A DNA stretch of 64,000 bases, taken from assembly GCF_005280735.1 (NCBI RefSeq), contig NZ_CP040077.1, positions 4,154,001-4,218,000 on the forward strand, written 5' to 3'. Positions 48,438 through 55,906 of the stretch are shown one piece after another. The position numbers were made by a program, and so were the translations under genes. How positions within the stretch are numbered: position 1 is the first letter of the stretch; every line of letters begins with the position of its first letter. Below the pieces are notes generated by a model. That model ran no database searches, was not told where the DNA came from, and worked only from the letters and a program-made list of their open reading frames with translations. Source of the DNA: Trinickia violacea (lineage in GTDB: Bacteria > Pseudomonadota > Gammaproteobacteria > Burkholderiales > Burkholderiaceae).

Positions 48438-49553
48438 TTAGTCCTGCGGCGCGGCGGTATCGGCTGCAGTGCCGGGCTGAGCCTCATCGCGAAAGCGAAC
48501 GTCGGCGGCAAGGTCTTCCTCGTGAGCCGCACGGTGCGCGTCCGAGTGTGCAGCGAGGTAGTCGTACACCGCGTAGCAGAGATTCTCGCAACCCTGGCCG
48601 GTCAGCGCCGAAATCTCGAACACCGGACCGTCCCACTCGAATCGCTTGAGGAAATCGGCGACGCGCGCTTCGCGCTCGTCTTCGGGCACCATGTCGAGCT
48701 TGTTCAGCACGAGCCAGCGCGGTTTTTCATACAGCGCTTCGTCGTACTTGCGCAGCTCGTTGACGATTGCCTTCGCTTCCGCCACCGGATCGACGTCCTC
48801 ATCGAACGGGGCGAGGTCTACGAGATGCAGCAACACGCCGGTGCGCTGCAGATGGCGCAGGAACTGGTGGCCGAGACCGGCTCCTTCCGCGGCGCCTTCG
48901 ATCAGCCCAGGAATATCCGCGATGACGAAGCTCTTGCTCGGGCCGACGCGCACGACGCCGAGATTCGGCGCGAGCGTCGTGAACGGGTAGTCGGCGATCT
49001 TCGGCTTCGCGTTCGACACCGACGAAATGAACGTCGATTTGCCCGCGTTCGGCATGCCGAGCAGACCCACATCGGCCAGCACCTTCAATTCGAGGCGCAG
49101 CATCCGACGCTCGCCGGGCTTGCCTTCGGTCTTCTGACGCGGCGCGCGATTCGTGCTCGACTTGAAATGCAGGTTGCCGAGGCCGCCCGCGCCGCCCTTC
49201 GCGACCTGAACCTGCTGATCGTGTTCGGTCAGATCGGCGATCAGCTCACCGGTGTCCATATCGGTAATCACGGTGCCGACCGGCATGCGCAGCGTGATAT
49301 CGTCGCCGCCCTTGCCGTAGCAATCCGAACCGCGCCCGTTTTCACCGTTGCGCGCCTGGTGTTTCTTGGCGTACCGGTAGTCGATCAGCGTGTTGATGTT
49401 GCGGTCGGCGACCGCGTTGACGCTGCCGCCACGGCCGCCGTCGCCGCCGTCCGGACCGCCGAACGGGACGAACTTCTCGCGGCGCATCGACGCGCTGCCA
49501 TCGCCTCCGTCGCCGGCGATGACTTCAATTCTCGCTTCGTCAATGAACTTCAT
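48438..49553 (-). CDS. obgE: Obg-family GTPase (CgtA)
   Basis: Essential ribosome-assembly and stress GTPase. The 371-aa protein has the glycine-rich Obg fold (GDGSASMRREKFVPFGGPDG, NTLIDYRYAKKHQARNGENG) and a G domain with GMPNAGKSTFISSVSNAKP, DIPGLIEGAAEGAGLGHQFL, NKLDMVPE and SALTGQG. The tail past ~340 is short and acidic. It belongs to the rplU-rpmA-obgE-proB cluster, although a terminator separates it from rpmA. Confidence 0.98.
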   Translation of the reverse strand: MKFIDEARIEVIAGDGGDGSASMRREKFVPFGGPDGGDGGRGGSVNAVADRNINTLIDYRYAKKHQARNGENGRGSDCYGKGGDDITLRMPVGTVITDMDTGELIADLTEHDQQVQVAKGGAGGLGNLHFKSSTNRAPRQKTEGKPGERRMLRLELKVLADVGLLGMPNAGKSTFISSVSNAKPKIADYPFTTLAPNLGVVRVGPSKSFVIADIPGLIEGAAEGAGLGHQFLRHLQRTGVLLHLVDLAPFDEDVDPVAEAKAIVNELRKYDEALYEKPRWLVLNKLDMVPEDEREARVADFLKRFEWDGPVFEISALTGQGCENLCYAVYDYLAAHSDAHRAAHEEDLAADVRFRDEAQPGTAADTAAPQD

Positions 49554-49665
49554 GCGTTGCTCCGTCCCGTGCTTATTGCTCTGTAGTCGCTATTTTGCCG
49601 CGCCCCGCGAGCGTTGACCAATCGGCCAAACGGCCAATAACAGCCAATCCGCGCAGAGGCGCCAA

Positions 49666-49698
49666 TAAAAAAGGCCCCGCTAACATCGCGGGGCCTTT
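49666..49698 (-). terminator. intrinsic terminator after rpmA
   Basis: AAAGGCCCCGC (49670-49680) pairs with GCGGGGCCTTT (49688-49698). On the minus strand it is followed by a T run from AAAAAA at 49667-49672. It would separate rplU-rpmA from obgE, perhaps with read-through. Confidence 0.85.
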
Positions 49699-49730
49699 AT
49701 TCCGGTCAGTTCCGCCGTGTCTGATTAAGC

Positions 49731-49994
49731 TCAGACTGCGGCCGGAATCACGTTGACCATGTGCTTCTTGGCAGCGCCCTTCGTCGTGAACTGGACGTGG
49801 CCGTCAGTCAGCGCGAACAGCGTGTGATCCTTGCCGATACCGACATTGTCGCCCGGGTGCATGCGCGTGCCGCGTTGACGCACGATGATGCCGCCCGCGT
49901 TGATCGCTTGGCCGCCGTAGACCTTGACGCCGAGGCGCTTCGACTCGGAATCGCGGCCGTTGCGGGAAGACCCGCCTGCTTTTTTGTGTGCCAT
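49731..49994 (-). CDS. rpmA: 50S ribosomal protein L27
   Basis: Large-subunit protein at the peptidyl transferase centre. The 87-aa length and the sequence AHKKAGGSSRNGRDSESKRLG, then GGIIVRQRGTRMHPGDNVG and DHTLFALTDGHVQF, are unmistakable. The N-terminus lacks a cleavable leader. It follows rplU by 24 bp. Confidence 0.98.
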   Translation of the reverse strand: MAHKKAGGSSRNGRDSESKRLGVKVYGGQAINAGGIIVRQRGTRMHPGDNVGIGKDHTLFALTDGHVQFTTKGAAKKHMVNVIPAAV

Positions 49995-50018
49995 CTGATT
50001 GCTCCTTGACCGGCGCGC

Positions 50019-50330
50019 TTACGCGTTGATCGCGTCGATGCGCAGTTCGGTGTAGTTCTGGCGGTGGCCGCCGTGCTTTTGGTAGTGCTTCCGGCGACGC
50101 ATCTTGAAGATGGTCACTTTGGCGTGACGACCGTGGGAGACAACGGTAGCCTTGACGGAAGCCCCACTCACCAGCGGCGTACCGAACTGAATCGATTCGC
50201 CTTCGCCTACTGCGAGAACCTGGTCGAGCGTGATTTCAGCGTCAATGTCTGCCGGTATCTGTTCTACTTTAAGTTTTTCGCCAACGGCAACCTTGTACTG
50301 CTTGCCGCCGGTTTTTATGACCGCGTACAT
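50019..50330 (-). CDS. rplU: 50S ribosomal protein L21
   Basis: 103-aa large-subunit protein starting [20 protein letters not shown] and carrying [20 protein letters not shown] and [20 protein letters not shown]. The frame is open 21 codons further upstream, but MYAVIKTGG is the universal start. First gene of the rplU-rpmA operon, with a strong promoter about 55-80 bp upstream. Confidence 0.98.
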
Positions 50331-50384
50331 TGAGAACCTCACTCTGTGTTCATTTTTCCGACGCACCGCGCGCGGAAACCCGTG

Positions 50385-50413
50385 ATTATACATAGAGTTA
50401 GCTCCGCGGTCAA
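50385..50413 (-). promoter_or_regulatory. strong sigma-70 promoter of rplU-rpmA
   Basis: Minus-strand TTGACC (50413-50408), 17-base spacer, TATAAT (50390-50385). The predicted start near 50378 leaves a leader of about 48 bases before the rplU ATG. Confidence 0.75.
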
Positions 50414-50516
50414 AATCTCCGCCGTTCGGCCGGCGGCAAGCGCCGACACCCGGCCAATCGGCCGAGGATACCCTCTCGCACCACCCGCCAACTCACGGCG
50501 CACCGGCGATTCGCCT

Positions 50517-50522
50517 TATAAT
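50517..50522 (+). promoter_or_regulatory. likely -10 element of ispB
   Basis: A perfect TATAAT 26 bp before the ispB ATG. No good -35 is seen at 16-18 bases, so the assignment rests on the -10 and its position. Confidence 0.4.
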
Positions 50523-50548
50523 CCGCGGCACTACCCATATTTTTCATC

Positions 50549-51541
50549 ATGTCGTCGACCGCCACCTCCCCCCCCAGCGCCGCCACCCTGCTTGCTCCGA
50601 TCGCCCAAGACATGGAGCAAGTGAACCGCGTGATCCGGCACCGTTTGGCCTCCGAGGTGATGCTGATCAACCAGATCTCGGAATACATCATCGGTGCCGG
50701 CGGCAAACGGCTGCGTCCTGCGCTGTTGCTGTTGGTCGCCCGCGCACTCGGCGACACGACCGGCCATCGGCATGAACTGGCCGCCGTCGTCGAGTTCATC
50801 CATACCGCGACGCTTTTGCATGACGACGTCGTCGACGAATCGGATCTGCGCCGCGGCCGTCAGACTGCCAACGCGCTGTTCGGCAATGCGGCGAGCGTGC
50901 TGGTCGGCGACTTCCTGTATTCGCGCTCGTTCCAGATGATGGTGGGCGTCGGCAAGATGCGCGTGATGGAGATCCTCGCGGAGGCGACCAACATCATTTC
51001 CGAAGGCGAAGTGCTGCAATTGCTGAACATGCACGATGCCGACGTCGACGAAGCGCGCTACATGCAGGTGATCCGCTACAAGACGGCTAAGCTGTTCGAG
51101 GCCGCCGCCCAGCTCGGCGCAGTGCTGTCGGGCGCCGACGCCACGATCGAAGCAGCGGCTGCGGAATTCGGCCGCCGGATCGGCACCGCGTTCCAGATCA
51201 TGGACGACTGGCTCGACTATACGGGCACACCGGAATCGATGGGCAAGAACGCCGGCGACGATCTGCGCGAAGGCAAACCCACGCTGCCGCTCATTTACCT
51301 GATCGAGCGCGGCACGCCCGAGCAATCGGCGTTGGCGCGGGAAGCCATTGAGCAGGGCGGCACGGATCGTTTCGAGACGATTTTCGAAGCGATCACGCGT
51401 TCGGGCGCGCTCGATCACACGCTCCAGTGCGCCCGTCAGGAGGCGCAGGCAGCCGCAGCAGCAATTTCTTCGTTTCCGGATTCCATTTACAAAGAAAGCC
51501 TGCTAGAATTATGTTCTTACTCGACGACGAGGCAGTCTTAA
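50549..51541 (+). CDS. ispB: octaprenyl diphosphate synthase
   Basis: Builds the all-trans polyprenyl tail of ubiquinone by repeated addition of isopentenyl diphosphate. The 330-aa protein has ISEYIIGAGGKRLRPALLLL, the first Asp-rich motif in LLHDDVVDESDLRRGRQTAN, the second in FQIMDDWLDYTG, and DDLREGKPTLPLIYL. Full length for the family. It is divergent from rplU, and tRNA-Pro begins 30 bp after its stop. Chain length (C40) is assumed from the family. Confidence 0.95.
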   Translation: MSSTATSPPSAATLLAPIAQDMEQVNRVIRHRLASEVMLINQISEYIIGAGGKRLRPALLLLVARALGDTTGHRHELAAVVEFIHTATLLHDDVVDESDLRRGRQTANALFGNAASVLVGDFLYSRSFQMMVGVGKMRVMEILAEATNIISEGEVLQLLNMHDADVDEARYMQVIRYKTAKLFEAAAQLGAVLSGADATIEAAAAEFGRRIGTAFQIMDDWLDYTGTPESMGKNAGDDLREGKPTLPLIYLIERGTPEQSALAREAIEQGGTDRFETIFEAITRSGALDHTLQCARQEAQAAAAAISSFPDSIYKESLLELCSYSTTRQS

Positions 51542-51571
51542 ACGAGACTAAATGGTCGCCGAAGTCCAAAT

Positions 51572-51648
51572 CGGGGTGTAGCTTAGCCTGGTAGAGCGCT
51601 ACGTTCGGGACGTAGAGGCCGGAGGTTCGAATCCTCTCACCCCGACCA
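51572..51648 (+). tRNA. tRNA-Pro (anticodon CGG)
   Basis: 77-nt cloverleaf with acceptor stem CGGGGTG / CACCCCG, D arm AGCTTAGCCTGGTAGAGC, anticodon stem CTACG / CGTAG enclosing TTCGGGA, T arm GGAGG-TTCGAAT-CCTCT, discriminator A and encoded CCA. The anticodon reads CGG, decoding CCG. The 3' part doubles as the attachment site of the element downstream. Confidence 0.96.
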
Positions 51649-51653
51649 GATTT
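51624..51653 (+). repeat. att-like repeat, left copy (3' end of tRNA-Pro)
   Basis: 30 bp running from the T-arm GGTTCGAATCC to GACCAGATTT, identical to 52953-52982. It covers the tRNA 3' end including CCA plus 5 bases, the usual core of tRNA-targeted integration. Confidence 0.88.
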
Positions 51654-51656
51654 AAG

Positions 51657-51711
51657 GCCCGGAAAGTCAAGCCAGTAAAGGGAATTGCCCTGCTGGTAAG
51701 GCTTTCCGGGC
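51657..51711 (+). terminator. hairpin downstream of tRNA-Pro
   Basis: GCCCGGAAAG (51657-51666) pairs with CTTTCCGGGC (51702-51711) around a loop that itself contains CCAG/CTGG and GGGAATTGCCC pairings, followed by TTTGTTGTTT. It may now end tRNA-Pro transcripts, since the original terminator lies beyond the element. Confidence 0.5.
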
Positions 51712-51777
51712 TTTGTTGTTTCCGGGGCTGTCAATCCAACATGTCAATTCGCGTGTCAAAATACGCGGATGAACGAT

Positions 51778-52161
51778 ATGAAGGCGCTTCCCCCCGGGAC
51801 TCAGACCCGATCCCAAGTCCGGTATCTACCACCTCCGCATCGGCATCCCCAAAGAGATTCGGCACCTGTTCCCCCGCACCAGGGGTGGCGCACTGGCGAC
51901 CGATGCTTTCCGTGACAGTCTCAGGACCGCGAACCGCGCCGAGGCCTCACCATTGCGCACCGGCTGATAGCCGAACACCGGGCCAAGTTTCAGGCGCTGG
52001 AGGACAGTACGCGCCCCGCTCCATTCGTTCCACTGCCCGCAGAGTTAGAGGCGTACATCACCCAAGCTGTCGATAACCTGATCTTGACATTCGAGCTTGT
52101 GAGTGAGTGGGCTGGTTGGAAAACGGGTGCGCATCTCGTCGAGGAAAAGCCTACACTTTGA
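51778..52161 (+). pseudogene. tyrosine-recombinase (phage-type) integrase, N-terminal fragment with frameshifts
   Basis: ATG 51778 (MKALPPGTQTRSQVRY) leads into a +1 frame with YHLRIGIPKEIRHLFPRTRG and LATDAFRDSLRTANRAEAS (51827-51950). It then returns to the first frame with IAHRLIAEHRAKFQALED and PAPFVPLPAELEAYITQAVD, ending at TGA 52159. This is the SAM-like N-terminal arm region of integrases, as carried by tRNA-inserted islands. Two frameshifts and the complete absence of the catalytic R-H-R-Y domain make it non-functional. Recognition is by pattern, not by search. Confidence 0.75.
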
Positions 52162-52304
52162 TTGCCAAATTGATGGCTTGGCCGCTGGTCGTCAACGTCA
52201 GGGGCTCATTTTTCGCCGCATTTTGATTGACCAGCGTTTTTTTCGAGTCTCTCCCACCCAGTTTTACGACCCACCTGAATTACGACCCACCTGAAGGAGA
52301 CGAG

Positions 52305-52646
52305 ATGAAAACCATGAAGACCTTCGTCGCCGCAGCGATCGCCGTCAGCGCCATTGTTGCGACCGTGCCCGTTGTTCACGCACAAGGGACGACTGCGGCA
52401 ACTGCAGCTCCGTCGACTAGAGCAGCAAATAGGCAGTTGTCGAAGCAAGTTATGGCGACGTTGTACAAGCATAAGGGTATGGATTGGGCTGATGTTATAG
52501 CCGTCGCGCGTAGCGGCAAGATTACGCTTGTAGGAATGGTTCCAAATCAGGCGCAGATAGATCTCGCAGGGAAAGTTGCTGGAAGTGTTGCTGGAGTGAC
52601 GTCGGTCACGAACAATCTGACAGTGGACGAAGAAGGACAACATTAA
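52305..52646 (+). CDS. BON-domain exported protein
   Basis: 113-aa protein with a signal peptide (MKTMKTFVAAAIAVSAIVAT, cleavage near VHA-QG) and a single BON domain (about 45-110, LSKQVMATLYKHKGMDWADV and GKITLVGMVPNQAQIDLAGK). BON domains of the OsmY type are thought to bind phospholipid or other envelope surfaces. ATG 52305 has AAGGAG upstream. A 14-bp direct repeat (ACGACCCACCTGAA at 52266 and 52282) lies in its leader. It is cargo of the tRNA-Pro element and has more AT-rich codons in its 3' half than the flanking genes. Confidence 0.82.
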   Translation: MKTMKTFVAAAIAVSAIVATVPVVHAQGTTAATAAPSTRAANRQLSKQVMATLYKHKGMDWADVIAVARSGKITLVGMVPNQAQIDLAGKVAGSVAGVTSVTNNLTVDEEGQH

Positions 52647-52952
52647 TGTTTGGGTCCAACCGCATCCTTTGACTGCACTGACGCGCTTTGAGAACAGGAA
52701 TGTTATGTTCTCAACGGCAAAGTCTTTGCCGAGGCACCCCGGAGGGTCTCCGCAGAATAGAGGGCTATGGATTGCCAAAAAAGGGAGACCGGGGGTGGGG
52801 CCTGGGACCATTCGGAAGTTAGAGAAGCCGAAGCGATCCGGAGAAGGGCCGCGCTGTCTGTGGTAACCTGCCGTCCAGTACTTTGTCAATTCGACGCGCG
52901 TTTGACGTTGACTGATTGCCCGGAGAGCCTTATTCCATGGTCGGAACACAGG
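52647..52952. other. tail of the tRNA-Pro element, no gene seen
   Basis: About 305 bp between the BON gene and the right att copy. Only short open frames without family features are present. A small CGGCAAAG-TC-TTTGCCG hairpin occurs near 52718-52735. Confidence 0.5.
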
Positions 52953-52982
52953 GGTTCGAATCCTCTCACCCCGACCAGATTT
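52953..52982 (+). repeat. att-like repeat, right copy
   Basis: Identical to 51624-51653; it restores only the last 24 bases of a tRNA-Pro, not a functional gene. Confidence 0.88.
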
Positions 52983-52986
52983 TGAA

Positions 52987-53016
52987 AAACCGCGCACGTG
53001 TTGCGCGGTTTTTTTT
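52987..53016 (+). terminator. terminator originally belonging to tRNA-Pro
   Basis: AAACCGCGCA (52987-52996) pairs with TGCGCGGTTT (53002-53011), 5-base loop, eight T. It stands 4 bp after the right att copy, where the terminator of an uninterrupted tRNA gene would be. Confidence 0.85.
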
Positions 53017-53147
53017 CGTCCAGCCGTCTCGGCTTTGCTTGATCGAGACGGCCCTGCTGTCTGGCCGTCCGCACTAGCCGTTTGGCCGATTCGGCTCGTC
53101 GCGCCGCTCTGCTATATTCTCGCCATCCCCCTTTTCCTCGACACCGC

Positions 53148-54452
53148 GTGGAACAACTCCCGTTATGGGCGCAGGTTTGCGCCGTCTTCCTGCTGCTCTT
53201 TTGCTCCAGTTTCTTCTCGATCTCCGAGACGGCGATGATGGCGCTCAACCGCCATCGCCTGAAGTACCTGACGACCAAGGGCACGCTCGGCGCGAAAACG
53301 ACCCAAAACCTGCTGTCGCGCACCGACCAATTGCTCGGCGTGATCCTGATCGGCAATAACTTGTTCAACACGATCATCCCGGTCCTGACAACGTCGATTG
53401 CGATACATACGTTCGGGCACGATAACCTCGTGCTGTCGATCGCGACCGGTATCGTCGCGTTCCTGATCATCGTGTTTGCAGAAATCACGCCGAAAATCGT
53501 CGGCGCGACCTACCCGGAAAAAATCGCACTGCCCGCGAGCCTGATCATCGCGCCATTGATACGCGTGCTGCGCCCGATCGTCTGGTTCGTCAATCTCTTC
53601 GCGAATGCGATCCTGAGCGTGCTGCACATCAATACGAAGGGCGGCCGCGACCAGCGTCTGTCCACCGAGGAGCTGCGCACGATCGTGCTCGAGTCCGGCA
53701 GCTTCATGCCGACCAAGCACCGCAGCATCCTGTTGAATCTGTTCGATCTCGAGAACATTTCCGTCGACGACGTCATGATTCCGCGCCGCCGGATCGAAGC
53801 GCTCGATTTCGACGCGCCGTTCGAAGACATCCTCCACCAGCTCGAAACCTGCTATCACAACAAGCTGATCGTCTATCAGGGCGATATCGACCGCGTGCTC
53901 GGCGTGCTCCACGTGCGCAAGACGCTGGCCGCGCTGCATAACCAGGAACTCGAGCGAGAAACCCTGCGCGAGCTGCTTGCCGAGCCGTATTTCGTGCCGT
54001 CCGGCACGCCCGTGTTCCAGCAGCTCCAGTATTTCCAGGAAAGCCGGCATCGTGCAGCGCTCGTCGTCAACGAGTATGGCGAACTGCAAGGGCTCGTCAC
54101 GCCCGAGGACATCATCGAGGAGCTGATCGGCGAATTCACGACGTCTATTCCGCGCAGCGCGAGTTCGCGAAGCGGCTGGAACGAGGACGGTGAATGCATT
54201 GTCGCGGGCAGCATGCCGTTGCGCGAGCTGAACCGCTGGCTGCATTTGACTCTGCCGACCGACGGGCCGAAGACGCTGAACGGCTTGATACTTGAAGCGC
54301 TTGAAGAGATACCGGAGGGAGACGTCTGCTTGCAGGTCAGCGGCGTTCGGCTCGAAGTGCTGCGCAGCGACGATCAAGCGGTTCGCACCGTCAAGATCTT
54401 CAAGCCGGACGTGCCGAATTCGGCAAAGCCCGCCAGGACTGCACTCGATTAG
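53148..54452 (+). CDS. CorC/HlyC-type CNNM and CBS domain membrane protein
   Basis: 434-aa member of the UPF0053/CorC family, linked to Mg/Co export. GTG 53148 (VEQLPLWAQVCAVFLLL) is chosen because TATATT at 53113 looks like a -10 upstream of it and the longer frame has no family match. An N-terminal CNNM/DUF21 membrane domain (SISETAMMALNRHRLKYL, GNNLFNTIIPVLTTSIA, FAEITPKIVGATYPEK) precedes a CBS pair (DDVMIPRRRIEALDFD, GELQGLVTPEDIIEELIGE). A C-terminal CorC_HlyC domain follows. First gene after the tRNA-Pro element. Confidence 0.92.
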   Translation: MEQLPLWAQVCAVFLLLFCSSFFSISETAMMALNRHRLKYLTTKGTLGAKTTQNLLSRTDQLLGVILIGNNLFNTIIPVLTTSIAIHTFGHDNLVLSIATGIVAFLIIVFAEITPKIVGATYPEKIALPASLIIAPLIRVLRPIVWFVNLFANAILSVLHINTKGGRDQRLSTEELRTIVLESGSFMPTKHRSILLNLFDLENISVDDVMIPRRRIEALDFDAPFEDILHQLETCYHNKLIVYQGDIDRVLGVLHVRKTLAALHNQELERETLRELLAEPYFVPSGTPVFQQLQYFQESRHRAALVVNEYGELQGLVTPEDIIEELIGEFTTSIPRSASSRSGWNEDGECIVAGSMPLRELNRWLHLTLPTDGPKTLNGLILEALEEIPEGDVCLQVSGVRLEVLRSDDQAVRTVKIFKPDVPNSAKPARTALD

Positions 54453-54535
54453 CCGTTCGACCGACTGCCGGCCCAATCCCGCCCGCGCGATGATGGCCTC
54501 ATCGTGTTCTATAGGCGGCGCATTGCCGGCATTCC

Positions 54536-55906
54536 ATGTCATCCAGCCTCGGCACCGCGCGCTTTCGTGCGGCAGACTCCAGCAGCGCCGCTGCATCGTC
54601 GTCGCAAACACCCATCGCGGTTGCCGCCCCTCCAATACAGGGGCGTTCTGATTTCGACTCCGTTTTGCGAGCCTCGCCAGCCCCCTTCGCTACGACGGAG
54701 TCGGCAGAGTCAACCTCGCGACTAACCGAGGCCGGCGACGCGCCCGCCGTTCGGCTCCTCGCAGAGATTCTGCAAGACGCCTCTCGCCGCAATGCGTCGG
54801 ACCTCCACATCGAGCCGGCCGAGCGCGGCTGGCGCATCCGCTTGCGAATCGACGGCGTGCTGCATGAAATCGCGCAGCCGCCTGCCCATTTGCGCGATGC
54901 GTTTGTTACGCGCATCAAAGTGCTTGCGAAGCTCGACATCGCCGAGCGCAGGGTGCCGCAAGACGGACGCTTGAGGCTCGCGGCGACGCCCGGCAAGGTC
55001 GAGGACTATCGCGTCAACTCGCTGCCGACACTCTTTGGCGAAAAGCTCGTGCTGCGCCGTCTCGATGGACTCCCCCCGGACCTCTCGCTTGATTCGCTCG
55101 GCCTCGATGCGCGGCAAGCCGCGATCGTCGACGCCGCAATCCGCGCGCCGCACGGCCTCATGCTCGTAACCGGTCCGACAGGCAGCGGCAAGACCTTGTC
55201 GCTGTACTGCTTCCTGCAAATGCTCAACGCCGAATCGCGCAACGTGTGTTCGGTAGAAGATCCCGCTGAGATCCAACTCGCAGGCATCAACCAGGTCAGC
55301 GTGCGCGAAAAAGCCGGGCTCACATTTGCCGTCGCGCTGAGAGCGTTTTTGCGGCAAGACCCGGACGTCATCATGGTCGGCGAGATTCGCGACGAGGAAA
55401 CCGCCGACGTCGCGCTCAAGGCCGCGCAGACCGGCCACCTCGTGCTCTCGACGCTCCACACGAACGATGCGCCGGCCGCGATCACGCGGCTGATCGATAT
55501 CGGCGTCGCGCCTTACAACCTCGCGGCTGCATTGCGGATCGTGACCGCGCAGCGGTTGGTGCGGCGCTTGTGCGCGCATTGCCGGATACCGGCGCCGGAA
55601 TCGCCGGCAGCGCTGCGTGCGGCTGGCTTTGCCGGCGACGATCCGAGTAGCGGCTGGACGCCGTTCAGCGCCAAAGGCTGTGCCGCGTGCCACGGCATTG
55701 GGTATCGCGGGAGGGTCGGCGTGCATCAGGTGATGCCGGTATCCGACGCGATGCGCGAATTGATCGTTGCCCGCGCGAGCGCACACGAGGTTGCAAGGCA
55801 AGCACGGGACGATGGCGTACGGACGCTGCGAGAGGCAGCGCTCGCGCGTGTGCGCGATGGCACGACGAGCCTCGCCGAAGCGTTTAGCGCGACGGAGGCA
55901 ACATGA
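54536..55906 (+). CDS. pilB: type IV pilus/type II secretion assembly ATPase (PilB/GspE family)
   Basis: Hexameric ATPase powering pilin assembly. The 456-aa protein has RRNASDLHIEPAERGWRIRL, VPQDGRLRL, Walker A GPTGSGKTLSLYC, the Asp box EDPAEIQLAGINQV, Walker B DPDVIMVGEIRDEETADVAL, the His box THLVLSTLHTNDAP-like GHLVLSTLHTNDAP, and a four-Cys zinc site (CAHC and CAAC). It is shorter than E. coli/Pseudomonas PilB (about 560 aa) because the N-terminal MshEN-type domain is replaced by a ~65-residue disordered stretch. It overlaps pilC as ATGA. Confidence 0.92.
   Translation: MSSSLGTARFRAADSSSAAASSSQTPIAVAAPPIQGRSDFDSVLRASPAPFATTESAESTSRLTEAGDAPAVRLLAEILQDASRRNASDLHIEPAERGWRIRLRIDGVLHEIAQPPAHLRDAFVTRIKVLAKLDIAERRVPQDGRLRLAATPGKVEDYRVNSLPTLFGEKLVLRRLDGLPPDLSLDSLGLDARQAAIVDAAIRAPHGLMLVTGPTGSGKTLSLYCFLQMLNAESRNVCSVEDPAEIQLAGINQVSVREKAGLTFAVALRAFLRQDPDVIMVGEIRDEETADVALKAAQTGHLVLSTLHTNDAPAAITRLIDIGVAPYNLAAALRIVTAQRLVRRLCAHCRIPAPESPAALRAAGFAGDDPSSGWTPFSAKGCAACHGIGYRGRVGVHQVMPVSDAMRELIVARASAHEVARQARDDGVRTLREAALARVRDGTTSLAEAFSATEAT

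Larger units (their letters stand above)
51649..52982. mobile_element. relic of a tRNA-Pro-integrated element (about 1.3 kb)
   Basis: Bounded by a 30-bp direct repeat of the tRNA 3' end. It contains, in order, a terminator-like hairpin, an integrase fragment reading away from the tRNA, a BON-domain gene, and about 300 bp with no gene. Stretches within the BON gene look lower in GC than the flanks. It is too short to be a complete island and is best read as a deletion remnant. Confidence 0.8.

Noticed and set aside
52930..52978. Second tRNA-Pro gene
   Set aside because: Only the last 24 bases match. The acceptor 5' strand, D arm and anticodon arm are missing, so it is an att remnant.
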